Shown: in pieces, positions 22,621 through 35,800 of the stretch
Numbering within the stretch: the first letter of the stretch is position 1
Layout: every line of letters starts with the position of its first letter
Source: Ifrita kowaldi
Lineage: Eukaryota > Chordata > Aves > Passeriformes > Cinclosomatidae
Length of the DNA stretch: 64,000 nucleotides
Assembly (NCBI GenBank): GCA_013398055.1
Contig: VZRS01002444.1
Coordinates: 575,149-639,148 of the forward strand
Direction of reading: 5' to 3'
Made by a program: the position numbers and the translations under genes
The notes under the pieces: generated by a model
What the model was told of the DNA's origin: nothing
Database searches by the model: none
What the model saw: the letters and a program-made list of their open reading frames with translations, nothing else

Positions 22621-24599
22621 GGTCTTTTTTCCAGCTGGAGATGGTAGGAAGGGGGAAGGAGGAGATGGGACAGGGTTGGATGTTTTCCAGCCATTTGTAA
22701 AATGGGTTTAAACTATGTTTTTCTTATTGATTTAGGTTTGTTTGTGGGTCTTTTAAGCAAGTCTGCATGGAAATGTGTCACCAATAATCAGCTGTTTCCA
22801 AAAGGTTCAGGTAGGGGATGATGAAGATGTCACAGAATAATGAATAATTGGGTAAAACCATTTGCGGCACCATGTCTTCCTGAAAGGTGTTTTATTTGCT
22901 TTCTTTAAAAAAGCCAGCCAGTATAATGGGCTATTCAAAATGCCATGTCAGGACTATTTTGCCCTGAGTCTTTCTCCAGATTTCAGCAGCTCTTCACCAA
23001 GGAATCTGTGAATTCTAAATTCAGGGTACTTTTTTCAAACAGCTCCTCTGTTCTTGGGCAGGGAAGGGGCAAGGGGAGAAATAAAATTAAAAATAATTTA
23101 AAAATTAGAGCTTTAGGTCTTTACATTTCTGTCCATTACTAAGATGAGACAGTGATGAGCAAATGAACATGAAACGAGACTGGATCCCCCTGTGAGGGTT
23201 TGTATCATACAGTACCCCCTTCTCTGTGCCCAGGGCCCAGCCACCCCAGCCATCCCTCCCCCTGCAGCAGGCAGAGTGCCCTGGCTTTTCCATTTAACTC
23301 CTTTGAGTGTCAGTGTGGATCTCCATGGTGAACCAGGGGAAATACAGGGAAGTAATCCCTTCAAACCTTACCCAGGCTTCTTTGTTTCTGGATAAAAACA
23401 ACAATGCGAAAACCAACTTTTCCATAGGGTTCATCTGAAATTCAACAGAAGACAGGCCGAGCATGTTCTCTGGTTTTAAATAGATCTGGTGAAAGTATTT
23501 ATCATGTTGTATTTGTTGCAGCATATCTGGGGTGTTTGTGGTGACTGCAGGCAGAGGGACAGATTCCGTGTGGAAACTTGGTGTCAGATCCCCAGCCCAT
23601 TTACAGATTCATGTGCTGGACCGTTTCTGGATGAGATTTCAGCTTTTTCAAGTGGGTGAAGATGATCTCATCTATGAGGGAATAGAAACAGACATTCTAG
23701 TGAGGGAGGGGAAAGTTGCTTTTCCCTTTGCTTTGATGCCTGCATAGCAGGAGGGAAGACAGTTTCATTCAGAAGGGTTGTGCACCTCAGCTGATTATGA
23801 CTGTTTAAACATTTCCAAGCAATCATCCCAAAGATGATTGGAAATGATGATGCTGAAATTTTTTTTTTAATTATGTGGTTGAGCATTACCCCTCAGGGTT
23901 ACGTCCAGTCCTGCATCTCAAACCACCTTTGCAGGAAGGCGAGTGTAAAGGCTCAGCAGCCCATCTGCCCAAAACAGCCATGGCCAGCTTGTCCATGGAC
24001 ATGCCAGGAGGTCATGGAGCGGACAGGAGTACAGGCAGAGATCAGAACTGCAGTGGTGTGGTGGGACAGGAAGTGGAGGGATGGGACAGGGCTGTCACCC
24101 AGCATGGCTGTCACCATTTCCCTTGGGGAGCCATCCAACTCCTCCAAGAAAATATTCAGCTTTGTGTTGAGTTCAACAAACTTGATGAAAGAGCTGGTCC
24201 AAGTCCCAGCTGTAGCTTGGCCAGTGAGGACCTGCAGTATTGCACTGAGTCCCCTCTGCCTCTCTGGATAGCAGGGATAGCCAGAGCACATCCTCCACAC
24301 AGCTTTCGGGTGACAATGGAACTCGTCTGCTCACTGCTGCCCAAGGGTTTGGGACTGCACAGGGGCCATGCAGGCAGCCGTGTGCCAGGTCCTAGTAGGG
24401 CTCCTCAGAGGTGGACTGATGACTGTGACCACACCAAGCACTTTCTCGAGCATAGACAGAAGAGAAAGTAAAAATTATTCACTTTAAATATCAGGCACAA
24501 GCTCAACTCTGAAGTTTATCCACTCTTTGAGGGCTAAAACGTATTCAAACCTAGCAGCAGACACTTATTCTGTGCAGGAATCTGACCAATTGTTTCCCT
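22621..24599. other. Intergenic, no recognisable feature
   Basis: Nothing here supports a gene or repeat. The longest open frame (23875-24471, 198 codons) overlaps frames of similar length in two other phases and shows no domain, signal peptide or membrane segment. Confidence 0.4.
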
Positions 24600-24925
24600 T
24601 CTCTCTCTTGTCCTTATACCTTAAATCATTTTGACCTTTAATTGGCCCTAATTTGCCCACAGACGGCCCTGGGACCCTTCAACACATTTGCTTGTAATTG
24701 GGTCTCTTTGTTATTTTTCCAGAGAGTCACTGCTGGTTGTTTCTTTTTGAAAACACTGTGGCGTATCATTGAGAGCGGAGCCGCTTTTAAATGAGCCCTG
24801 CTGGAGGCCAGGAGAGCCCTGTGAAAGCCCAGCAGAGAGAGACAGGGCTATCTAAACGCAATTATCATATCACTGTGAAAACGTGAAACCAGCCTGAGCT
24901 TAAGCAAACATCACCCGCCCCTGGG
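24600..24925. promoter_or_regulatory. Possible conserved non-coding element
   Basis: A block with TTAATTGG, GTAATTGGG, GGCTATCTAAACGC and AATTATCATATC (a GATAAT site on the minus strand), without coding potential. Confidence 0.3.
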
Positions 24926-25289
24926 CTGAGGGTGGTAAAAGCTTAGCTGGGAGGTGCGGGGTTGAACCCATGGGAGAGGTTATCCTGCCATCACACCTTT
25001 CGCCCGGCAAAGCAGGGAATGTCTCTCTGCCTGTCGCTTGCTGCGGCTGGGCGTGTAACTGGGCCATGTGTTTTCAGTGGTGATTTTATTTAAATTCACC
25101 TTATTTCAGTGTGATGGTTTGCAAGGGACTGCTCTGGTACAGCCAGGGGCCACTGCTCTGCAGAGCAGGAACGGGACAGCCCAGGAAAGGAGCAGCAACA
25201 GCGGCCGGCGACTGCGGCAGCAGACAGCGCTTCCCCAGCCAGGCCCTGTGTGTGCCACTAATCTGGCAGTGGCCACAGTTTGCCCCTAG

Positions 25290-25500
25290 CCCTGCTCATA
25301 ATGTCATCAAGATCTTAACTGTCCACAGCGAAGTTAGGACAGCGAGGGATAATACTGCAGCCAGATAACATCTGCGCTGCCTCCTGCACTAATGGACACT
25401 TGTTCTGTAACCGAGTCTTGCTCAGTCAGCCCTGCAGCAGGAGACCTCTCGTTAATATTCGCTCCATGCAGACCTTACAATCAAGTTAAGCTACAGGGCT
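25290..25500. promoter_or_regulatory. Candidate GATA/E-box element
   Basis: A GATAA-containing GGATAATA (25347-25354) precedes AGATAA (25363-25368), which abuts the E-box CATCTG (25369-25374) with no spacer. This order and spacing differ from the usual E-box, 8-9 bp, GATA composite, so it may be independent or mutually exclusive sites. The surrounding 200 bp also has GTTAATATTC and lacks coding signal. Confidence 0.33.
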
Positions 25501-28500
25501 GCCGAGCCTCTGACCACAGGTTGTTGTGCCCATGGTCCTCTTGGAGCTTGAAGCTGGTGCCCAAGAACATGGGAACTGCAGTGTGTCCCATAAAGCCATT
25601 TCAGTGCCAGATCCCAAACAAATTTAGCGTGCATGGCTTACAGCATTCATGCAGGCAGCACCCACAGACTCCACTGCCTTGGAATAGGTCAGCAAACTAC
25701 ATCTCACTTTGTACAGAAAGTCAAGTGAGCCAAGGCTGGAGCTAGGGCTGGATTTCTGCCCTGTGAGGGGAGTTTTTTTTATCGGGTCAGTCTGTCCACG
25801 TGTGGCTCCAGCAAGGAGAAGACACTGCTGTTTTCACCTGGCTGACACTTGTGGGGGTCAAATGCAACTGAGGAGGACGTGCTGCTCTGCAAAGGTAGCA
25901 GGTATGATGATGCCTCCTGTCCCTCGAGGTCATGCACTGAGACAGGCATGGCAAGATGGTGTAAAATGTAAGAGGCACGTGTTTGGAAGGAAGAGAGAGT
26001 CCTGCCCTACCAGCACAGCTGTTAAATGAAGCTGAAACCAGCAGAGATGGATCTTTAGAAACAGGAAAACTTCCAAAGTCCTCCATTGCCCCTGGATAAT
26101 TCTTGATCTGTGGGGCTGGAGGCTGTAGTTTCTGATGATTAAGGCATCTAACTGGAGTTAGACATCTAATTACGTGGATGGAGTTAGCTCAGTAAAGTGA
26201 GTCTTAACAGTTGGCAGCAAGACTCCTAGCTATTTAAAGTTCCTGCCATAATTTGCCAACACATAACTGGCTTTCAGGTGCTGGGGAAAGAAGCCCATCA
26301 AAGTGTCCCCTGTCCCTTCACAGGTCAGATCATGCTCAGCCAGAACCACGTGAAAGGGGCAGGACTCCTTTGCCCAAATCTCCACCAGCTGGGGCAGCTC
26401 ACCCAAATTACCAAACTCTGAATGGAGCTGGCACAGAGAGACTCCAGGTGTGACTGGAGTGCTGGTTTCAGCCGAGGGATCAACTGCAATCCTGCAACTG
26501 CAGTCAAGGAAAGTCCTTTTCTAAAGGTAACATGGAGCCAGCAAGCCTGGGGGTGAGGTCTGGGATCAACACAATACACCCAGGCATGGCTGGGTCCTTC
26601 CTTGGAGGACAGACTGGGCACAGAGAGCATGGCACTGCCAAAGCAGGGCTGGACACTCGAGTCTGCAACACTGAAGCTGGGAAGCATTTTGTAGTTGTCT
26701 TCAAAATCTGCATCTCTCCCCTGACTTTACTGTTAACTTCTTCCTCTGTTTTTCTGATGTTTCTGTCCAGGTTGCCTAAGATCCAAGACTTACTTCTGCT
26801 GATGAGGTTCTGGTCAGATGAGGGCTCTTGCTGGGGTTCAGCAGTGGATCCCCTGCTGTAACACCCCAAAGCCTTTATAGTGTCCTGGCAGATGCCAGTC
26901 CTCATAAGTATATTTAGACACGGGATCCTTGCCCTTGAGCTCTAAGTGCGCAGAGGTTTTGCATATGCAAATATTTGCAAAGTCAGGGCTCTGTTTGTAT
27001 TGCCTGTTTAATAATTTAAGTTTATATTTAAGTTTCTGATGCTCTGTTCATTTTCATTTTTTAACCCAGACATAATTTTAAGGAAAGAGATTTCTTGCTT
27101 TGCTTTTTAAGCAGATGAAGTGTCACTCATGAGTTCAGCATGTTGCTGCAGTAGATACAAAGTCTGGGCCCAGTGGTTTGAGCTGGGGTCTCTAGTTTTG
27201 AGTAGTGATGAAGGAGCAGGAGAACTGTGCTGTACAAAGTTAAACTATCCCATCACCATTCCTGATGCTCCTTTGTCCCAGTGGCTGCTAGGACATGCTT
27301 GCTGCTGCCAGACCATTATACAGGTCTGTGCTTGGTGCTGAGTCAGAAACCTGGTCAGCTGTCCTGCCTCTGAGCAAGACAAATACACCAGGACATGTCT
27401 GCACATGCCAGCTCCTCTGACATCTCTCAGGGGGCTTGGATACAATCCCTGGCATAGGAAGGACATTCCCATGTCATGGATGCCCTTTGCACCACCTTGG
27501 TCAGATCTGGAGAAAAAACACAGAGGGGACAGTGGCATGGGAGTTTGTTCCTGCTGTTCTCTGACAGCAGTGCATGGAGCAGCAGAGGGTACTGGTTTCA
27601 GGGTTGCAGTTCAGCACTAGAAAATTCCCCTTTCAACAATTCTCTGTTTTATTAAAACAAAAAAGCTTGAATGCTCAGGCAGGAAGAAGTCATTCTTCCA
27701 AAATAGACAGTGATGAATTTGGGAAAATTGGAGGGAGGCCAAGGAGTTACAGCAGACTGAAAGCTGGGTGACTTTCCTGGGAGTGACCAGGGAAGCTTTC
27801 AAAGCCACCCACCCCCCCTTTCTCACCACTGCCACAGGAGAGCTGAAACCTTGGCGGGCAGAGGAGTCACTGCCACCACTGCTGCCTCCTTTTCTTGCTG
27901 CCAGATAAAGAGGACAGACTCTCCTTTTACACCCCATTCTGCTCACACAATGGGAGAAAGGGATCAGCGCCAAAATTACAAGTGTGAGCCCTTAATGCAT
28001 CAGGTTGAACAATGGGCTTTGGAGTCGTCTGCCTTGTCGGGAGAAGCAGTACAGCTAGTTCTGACTACCCAGTGCCATGGAAAAAAACCTCATTGTCCTG
28101 GCAAAATGCTCCCCAGAATGAAAACACCCTCCTCCTTCTTTCTTCAGCTTCCTAATGGGAAGCAAAATAACAAACCAGGCCCACAATTAAACAAACATGC
28201 CACTAACTGAGCCGAGCTCAAGTGTAACAGATGTTGTTGCAGTTGGACCAGGCTGGAGGCCGGGAGCAAGCCACGCTGGCTGGCTGCTGCTCCCAGGATG
28301 CTGTTGCTGAAAGGGTTTCTTTGCCACACCACAGTCTCCTTCCACCAATCTTTCTTCCTTTTTCTCTGGTATGCCTTTTTTCTTGCTCTCCTCCTTGTCC
28401 TGGTGCATCCCCATCTGCTCTACCTCATCACGTCTCATTCATCACTTCATCAGTTTCACTTTTTAGCACTCAAAACCACAGGTTTTATTTCAGAAAAGCT

Positions 28501-31500
28501 CAAGAGATGGGGAAAAGCCACGTCAATTAACTTTTTAGGCCATGTTAGTATAGGAGAATAAAACAATTATTTTTCTCTATTTCTTTTCTCTTGAACTGTC
28601 TCCTTACTGGCACCCAGTGATACCAGTAAGGATGCACCCAGGCTCCACAAGGATGCTCAATGCCACCTCCCAGTTCCTGCAGTCCCCCCCCAAATTTGAT
28701 GGCTGTGGTGCAGGTGATTGTGAGGCTGTAGCTCAGCACACCTGAAATTCCCACCCCAAAAGTGCTTCTCCTGCAAATATTACAGGTATCTCTGTAATAC
28801 AAGAAATTTGGTGTTTGAGAGGTGACAGAGATGGCTAAAGAAGGGCAAACGAAAGGGAAATTGTGTCCTTTTCATATCTGAATCCATCTTCTCTGCAGCT
28901 TCACAACTCTGGTGCAGTCCATGATGGGAGTCTCATCACCTCCAAGGCTTAAAGTCCCCGAATCCCCACCTGGCACCAACTGACTGATGCCTCTGATAGC
29001 CCATGCACCCCCTCATTCACTGGGATCTGTTCCTTCCAACTCTGTGTCAAAGGGACCAAAATAATTCAGCACGACAGAGTCAGAGGCTGCTTGGCCTTGC
29101 TTGTTCCCCAGCAAAGCTGTGCCAGGGTTGTGTTACTGCTGGAGGAACGAGAGGGACTCAAGGCTGGGTGACAGCCCAGTGGCACTCCAGGGCTGGGGAC
29201 AGGCTTCACAGGCCTTTGGGTCATTCCCTAGAGCAAAGCCTCCTTCCCTCATCGGAGAGCCATGGTCACCAACACCTTGCTGAGGTGTTTTGAAGAGGAA
29301 TACGGGGCTGTACATTGGAGCATCTGTGCCCACACACATCTTTGGCTTGTCTTTTGTTTTACTTACTCTTGCAATTACAAGACCCTGTGCAGCGGGGTTT
29401 TGCTTTGCCCCAGGTTGCTGTAGCACTGCGACTTCTGTGACTATTAATAGAAGTCTAAGGAAGTAAGAAAAGTTAACTTCTCTTTCTCCTTCAAGCAGGG
29501 AAGCTGGAAGATCCCTGAAATCTTTCCTGAGGTGTCTCAGAACAGGGACTGTGCCAGTACAGAGGCCCTCAGAGCCATATGTCACCAGCAGTGTTTGGGA
29601 CCAGAGCATCCCCCACCTGCCATCCTCAGAAATTCTATACAGTGGAGCAGGTAAGCAGCTCAGAGTGAAACCTTGTTTGGTTTACCCTGTTTATTAGGCA
29701 AAACAGGCTGGATACCCTGGGCACTGGCAATATTAAGCCACCACCTCTCAAAGCTCTGCTGTGGTAAGGAATCAGCCAAATGCACAACTGTTATGGATGG
29801 ACCAGGTCTGCCAGTTCAGCACTCTGATGGTCAGAGTGAGAGCAGCACAGACACAGAGAGCTCCAGCCAGAACAGGCTTTCACTGCTCCCAGTGCAGTGC
29901 TGAGTGGTATTTCCATTCATATGACAAATTTATGAACAAGCAACAAGGAGCCTTTGGCAGAAAGTATCCCTGTTGTCAAAACCCCCTTCCAGGTGAACAT
30001 CCAGGTGTTCCAGACCAGGGAGGTACCGGAAGTAAATCACAGCAAGCCAACCAACCACCTATCCATTTACCTAAGATTTGGGGACTTTATACTTTGGAAC
30101 TGCTTACACTGAGATAAAGCACCTCAGATGGAAAATCTGATGGAGGTATTGGGTTTTACTTCCTTTTTCACAGCTGTTAAATACAATGCATGCACATAAT
30201 GTGACTGCACATTTGATAAATACAGCAGCAATTTGACAAGGTTGGGTTTTTGAAACAGTTGATGACATGAGCTAATATGACTAGGAATTACCATCCAGAA
30301 GTGGATGCAAAATTATCAGACTTCAAGTAACTCAGGAGATATCCTGTCTTATAAAACAGTGGTGCTTTGTTCAAAAAATGCATCTTTCTTCTCACTGCCC
30401 TTTATTCTTCACCCCACCCCCTTTCTCTCATTTAAAACACAAATTTACCTCTGTTCAGTTCCCGCTCTGTTGCCCACAGCATCTTTTATTTTCACAGCAG
30501 CTTGGAAATGCAGATTTTGTGACTAAGACCTAGAGAGACACATCTTGTTACAGCAATGTATGGGCTGTGGCTGCACAGCAGCCTCCCTCCTCTCACTGGC
30601 TCTGGGGCTCACTGGATACTGCTCTGAGCCCATTCAGGATGCTGAGCAGCAGAATGAAAGCAATTTTTGGTTTGGTTAGGTTTTATGCCAGTTCAGTGTA
30701 TTGAGGCAGTTTTTTACAGGCTCAAGTGAGAAGGAGGGGAAAAGAGGGAGACCAAGTAGGAGAGTGTGCTCAGCAGAGAGGTTGGTGGGGGACGCTGCAG
30801 AGCTTCTGTCTCCAGCCCTGTTTCTTTAATGCTGGTACATTATATGTCTTGTATGGATGCTTGTTCTGGCTCTTGCTCAATTCATTGACCTGACCATGCT
30901 GTTTAACAGCAGCTCTTCCCTTAGTCCCATGCCAGTGAAGACCTCTGTGGTATCTGTATTTTAAAGCCAATTTAATTTCAGTCTTCTGTAAGCAGGACTA
31001 TTTTGATAGAGCTGGGGAAGCGATGACACAAATAGTTGATAGCACAAATAGTTGTGCTGGCAGATCAGAAGAGGTGGCAACCTCTGGATGAGAGCCATGG
31101 AAAGCAGCTGTGGACAGACACCTCTGCACGGAGTTTGGCTGCAGCTGGAACAGGATGCACAGCCTAGAGCTTCAGTCACCGTTCTGTCAGGTCAAAGGAA
31201 GGGGAAGGGTGAATCAGTCCAGAACAAATGAAAACTATTCTGAATGCTGGCTCGTAAAATGAAAGGGAACTTTTAAAATCTCAGCAAAAAACCATTTGGC
31301 TAATCTTCCACCATTCTGTTATTTCTGTTGTCAATCTAGCACCTGGTTTAATTCCCATCCCAGACAAAAGTAGAAATACCAGGATACCACCAAGTAATTG
31401 TTGGTTCTGCAGCTCTTCAGGTCAGGAAGCAGCAGAAGTGATGGGGATTTCTCATGAATTATCCTCCCAGTTTCTAAAAGTGTATCTGTACAGTCTTGAT

Positions 31501-32559
31501 TGTTTCAGCTGCTTCTAGAGCAGACACTGTAAGGCACCAGCGATAGCACCATTTCTGATTGTGACTCAGTCCAATTTGGCTGCAACACCTCTGATGCCTC
31601 ATCCCATGAGCTCTGGAGCTCTCCATGCATTGCTTCATGCCCAAGTGAACATTTACTGGAAAGAGAAAGTAAGCTGAAGGGGAAGCACCCTCTGTGACAC
31701 AGAGCAAGAGATGAAGGCAGGACTGAGTGAGGTTACAAATGCTGTGTGGTGGCGATTCTCAGCCATCATAACAGCCCTCAGGAGAGCTGCTACAAACCAG
31801 AATAGCTTGTAGAAACCCTGTGGGACCAGGGCCAGAGCAAGGAAGGTATCAGCCAGCTTTGTCCCCCTCACAGAACTGAAGTTTAGCATGACTTGGAAAG
31901 CAAAGGATCTGTTTTCTCTCCTTGGAAATGGGGATCTAAGGATGCCAGATGATTAGGGCTCTTTTAACAGAAAATGCAAAATAGGAGTATCTCATAACCC
32001 TGCGAACTGCTCACCTTTCATCCAGCAATTACTTTCTCTTTTAGATCCTTCTTCTGTCCCTCCTGGATGGAGCCTTCACTTTTGCAGAGCACTGGCAATG
32101 TGATGCCATGCTCATGTAGGCCTAGAGGAGCCTTGCTTTTTCCAGTACCACCATCAGGATAAAAACGTGACCTTTTGCTGCAGCCACACCTGCCCTTAAT
32201 CCTCAGGTCACTGGTGACAGCATGCCTGACATCCACGTATGCCTACAAACATTCCGGGAGATCTCTCTGATGCAAAGCCCCTTTGGCCATGTGCTGCTAT
32301 GTGAGGCAGCCTCCATCTCTTTGCATTTCAATCGCATCCATCTACAGCCAATCATCCGGGAATCTTGTCACTTGCATGAAGTCCCCTCTGCTCCATAATT
32401 ACAAGGGCCAAACTAAGGTCTTTAAATGGTTTGTGAGGTGATCCAGGTGATGAGGATGTGACCTAAGGTATCAAAACTTCCAGCAATAAAGAGGCATCAT
32501 CGTTAGCTAACCCCCTTCAGGGGCTGGTATGTGGCAAGCACTGGAATGCACCACTTTTC
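25501..32559. other. Intergenic, with one octamer palindrome
   Basis: No gene or repeat family is recognised over 7 kb. The only compact signal is the 14-bp palindrome TTTGCATATGCAAA at 26958-26971, containing the POU octamer ATGCAAAT on the plus strand. It sits in an AT-rich stretch (26940-27110). Open frames (up to 158 codons at 29133-29609, minus) have no identifiable domains. Confidence 0.4.
26958..26971. promoter_or_regulatory. Octamer-type POU palindrome
   Basis: TTTGCATATGCAAA is a perfect inverted repeat. With the next base it gives the octamer ATGCAAAT at 26965-26972. It could bind POU dimers. Motif evidence only. Confidence 0.28.
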
Positions 32560-32800
32560 TTCCTCTGGCTTGATATAATTACTTTCAGTGTTATTTAAAG
32601 CTCTGACTAATCACAGGCAATGGCCAGGTTTATAATGCAACAGTGTGTAGCCTGGAGCAAATTCTGACATAATTACACTGTATAAATTCCCCCATTAGAA
32701 ATGACACTGCATTGGCAATGTGTACAAAGCAGCCATGGTCCAGTCAACTGGCTCTGTAAAAATCTGTCTGACAATTGTTTACCCTGTTGGTATCTTATTG
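32560..32800. promoter_or_regulatory. Possible conserved non-coding element
   Basis: An AT-rich, non-coding block with TATAATTAC, CATAATTACAC, CTAATCACAGG and GACAATTG motifs. Distinct from the flanking sequence. No alignment support. Confidence 0.3.
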
Positions 32801-35800
32801 ACACTTCTTACAATGATGAGACTGTTACATGACAGCAAATGGAAGCCAAAGGCTGAAGAGTCTCTCCTTTCCTCTTGATGGCTTCAGCTGTGGTCGTTTT
32901 CTTGCCTGGTTTTCTCTGGGTGAGGCCTTGCTCAGTTCTGATCGCTCTGAAGTAGAGAAAGAAGCATGTGGTTATGGTACAAATCACAAAAGCCCATAGA
33001 AATGCTGACTGGGGTTGCATCATCTGCTTCAAGGAGCAATTACTCCCCTAGGTCCTATCCCTTCACTGTAGTGGGATTATGGGCCATATTAGGATTTGTT
33101 CCGACCTGGCATTGCCTTGCTCCATGGCAGGGTAGCGTGAGCCAAGCTGCTCTCCTGCTGGTTTCAGCTCGTGCCAACAGAGCAGCAGGGTGTTGTGATG
33201 GGCTAATTTGTCAGATCCTGGTATGTTACTCTGCAAAATGGTTGCATGATACATTTGTTTCCTGCTGTAGTGTCAGGGCTGTGGCACACTTGGACAGCCT
33301 GGAAAGAGGGAGACTCTGCCCTTGGTTGGGAGGATGATGATAGAACTCTCAGGACTGTGGCCAGTGCCATTTGGGCAAAGGAAACCAAACACAGCTCCAG
33401 TTTTGGAGCACTGATTCAATGTAGGTCAAGGAAGGATTTTGACCTTTTCAGCCATTATCTTACAAAAGGATCAGAAAAGAAAAAATAATAATCCGAATAA
33501 ATTCAATGAATATTGGTTATAAAAACAAAAGCTTGTAGAGAACTTCAAAGCAGTTTTATCACCTCCCTGAGGAAGGTCCAGGAGGGACCCACTGAAAACA
33601 TATCTTAAACAACAGGCTTTCTAGCAGCAGAATAGCAACAAATGGTGATATGGTTCAGAGGTTGGGATAGGGCAGTATGATTCCAGCCTCACTCTAACCT
33701 GGGAGACCTGAGCTAATTTCAAGTATGGGGAATGGGATCTGGAGCCTTTTCAGATCTTCAGTTTCAAGCTGGCCCAGGAGAGCTGGAGGTCTCCAACACT
33801 GGCAAGAGATAAATGGAGAGGGTTTTTTTAGTTATAGCTGAAAAAAAAATCCTACCTGTAGCAGATTATCCCTTGCAGGATGTTGTCTATACCAGTTAAT
33901 TTACAAAATCCCAAAGACTGAGTTTCTTTGTGAAAAAAGTGAAAAAGACTATTCTTTAATGGAGGTATTGACACAACTATTTGGAAATCTTTGGGGCTTC
34001 ATGCCATACAAGTAACATCGGTGGCATTTGTCCATTTCCACTCACATCATTAACACCCACCCTCATCCCAAAATCTGAGGCAGTAACGCCTGTCTTTTGT
34101 TTGTTTGTTTTCAGCATCATCAGGAATGCTGTGATCTGGATGCACCACACAGTCTCCTGCTTAAGCAGTAAGTAATGCCTCTATGAGATTCTTCCTGATG
34201 GTATTCAGAGACTGGAGCAAAGTACTGAGATGCTGTTGCACGTATGGAGACAGCGGGGTGGTCCCCTGCTTGTGTTTCCAAATCCCAGCGTCCCCACACG
34301 GAGCTCCACACTGGGTCCCTATGGGAATTCAGTGTTTTCCCCAGTCCCCGCCTCTCTGGGGTGCACGCCCTTGCCTGGGCCAGCAGCAGCACGGAAGAAG
34401 TTAGCACTGCTGTTCCCTATGGCAAACCAAGCTGTGGCTAAAGGAGTATTTGGATACCCTGGGCTGCCAATTCAGAACTTTCCTAAAACCAGCAGTAAAA
34501 TTTGCCTCCGATTCCTTTTTAGGAAAAGAAGGCTGTAGTATAAAGTCCCATTTTCTAGGCGTTAAAAGTTTACAACCCACAGCATTAAAAGCAACATTCT
34601 GTGTCTAACTTAATGTTTGGTCTTCAGGAACAGCTAGGAGGAAAAGAGAAGGTTCCCTGTTTGTTCTACAAAACAGGAAAGTGGTTGCTTTCTATACTGT
34701 AAATATGCATTAGAAAGCTCTTATAGGCTCGTGCTGGGGATTTGATGTTTTTAACTGACTGCATTCCTTACATTTTTGTACAACTGCCAAGAAAGCTAAA
34801 TAAAATGGCTTTTTTAGTGTTTTCTCTAAGAATAGCCCCGCTTCTTTGTAAATATAGCAAAGGAATTGTTGATAATAATTCTTTGGGAGAATAACTGGTG
34901 TTATTGATGTTAAAAGTAGAAAGATTGCAGTTTCTCTGTCTCAGAAACAGAGCTAGCCAAGTAGGCTGGGACTTCAGAAAGCCTGAGCATTCCTTGGCCA
35001 GTTACTGAAATTAGGCTGGTTTCATTGCTGTGCCAAAAGGTGTAGAATCAGAGAAGACCAGCACTGAAACTCAAGTAGAAACAAAAAACCCAAACCCTAA
35101 GATTTGCATTTTCTTTCAGGATGCAAAACTGAACTTTTTTCCTCCTTGTTTGCATTTCTCCACTTGCAGATGGTTCTGCCTTCTGCCAACTTACCCTGAA
35201 AAACTGGAGTTAATTTACTCAGTCTGATTCAAATATGCACAATTAACACTTTGGGCACCCTTAAACCTTTGCAGTGTTAGGTGAAGTCCCACCCTCCTGA
35301 GATACCAGTGTGTAAAGACAGTCATTCTCAAGTTGAGCCAAATTTAGACTACAGGACCCTGGCTGTTGCTGGTTTGACACCCTTCATATATATGCCAAGA
35401 CCTTAGATGTGTTTTGTAATGCCATGCAATAAACTGGTGGTAAAACCAGGATTGCAGCATGAGAATTTGAACCAGCCTGTGCCATGCTTTGACTGCTAAA
35501 CATTCCTGCCATCCAGGATTACGAGAAGGTGGAAGGCTCTTAATCCACTTGTATGTCACTTCCAGGGGGGAAAAAACGCTACAATTATTTTTTTAGGGTT
35601 GACTGAAAGCATCTGTCTTCCCTGCAGTTGAGACAACCCCTCACAAAGGCTCCCTGTCATTAACCAGACCTGCCCTTCAGTTGAGCATGCAGAGATTTGG
35701 TGCTTGTTCAGCCGGGCTTCGTCAGGACTGGTGGCCCTCGTCAGGATTATTTTTCAAAACAGAGACTCGGTGGGGCCAGGCTGTAGCATACACTGCCCAG

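Noticed and set aside
26140..26190. Small duplicated motif (CATCTAA and GGAGTTAG each twice)
   Set aside because: Too short and imperfect to distinguish from chance; no known element.
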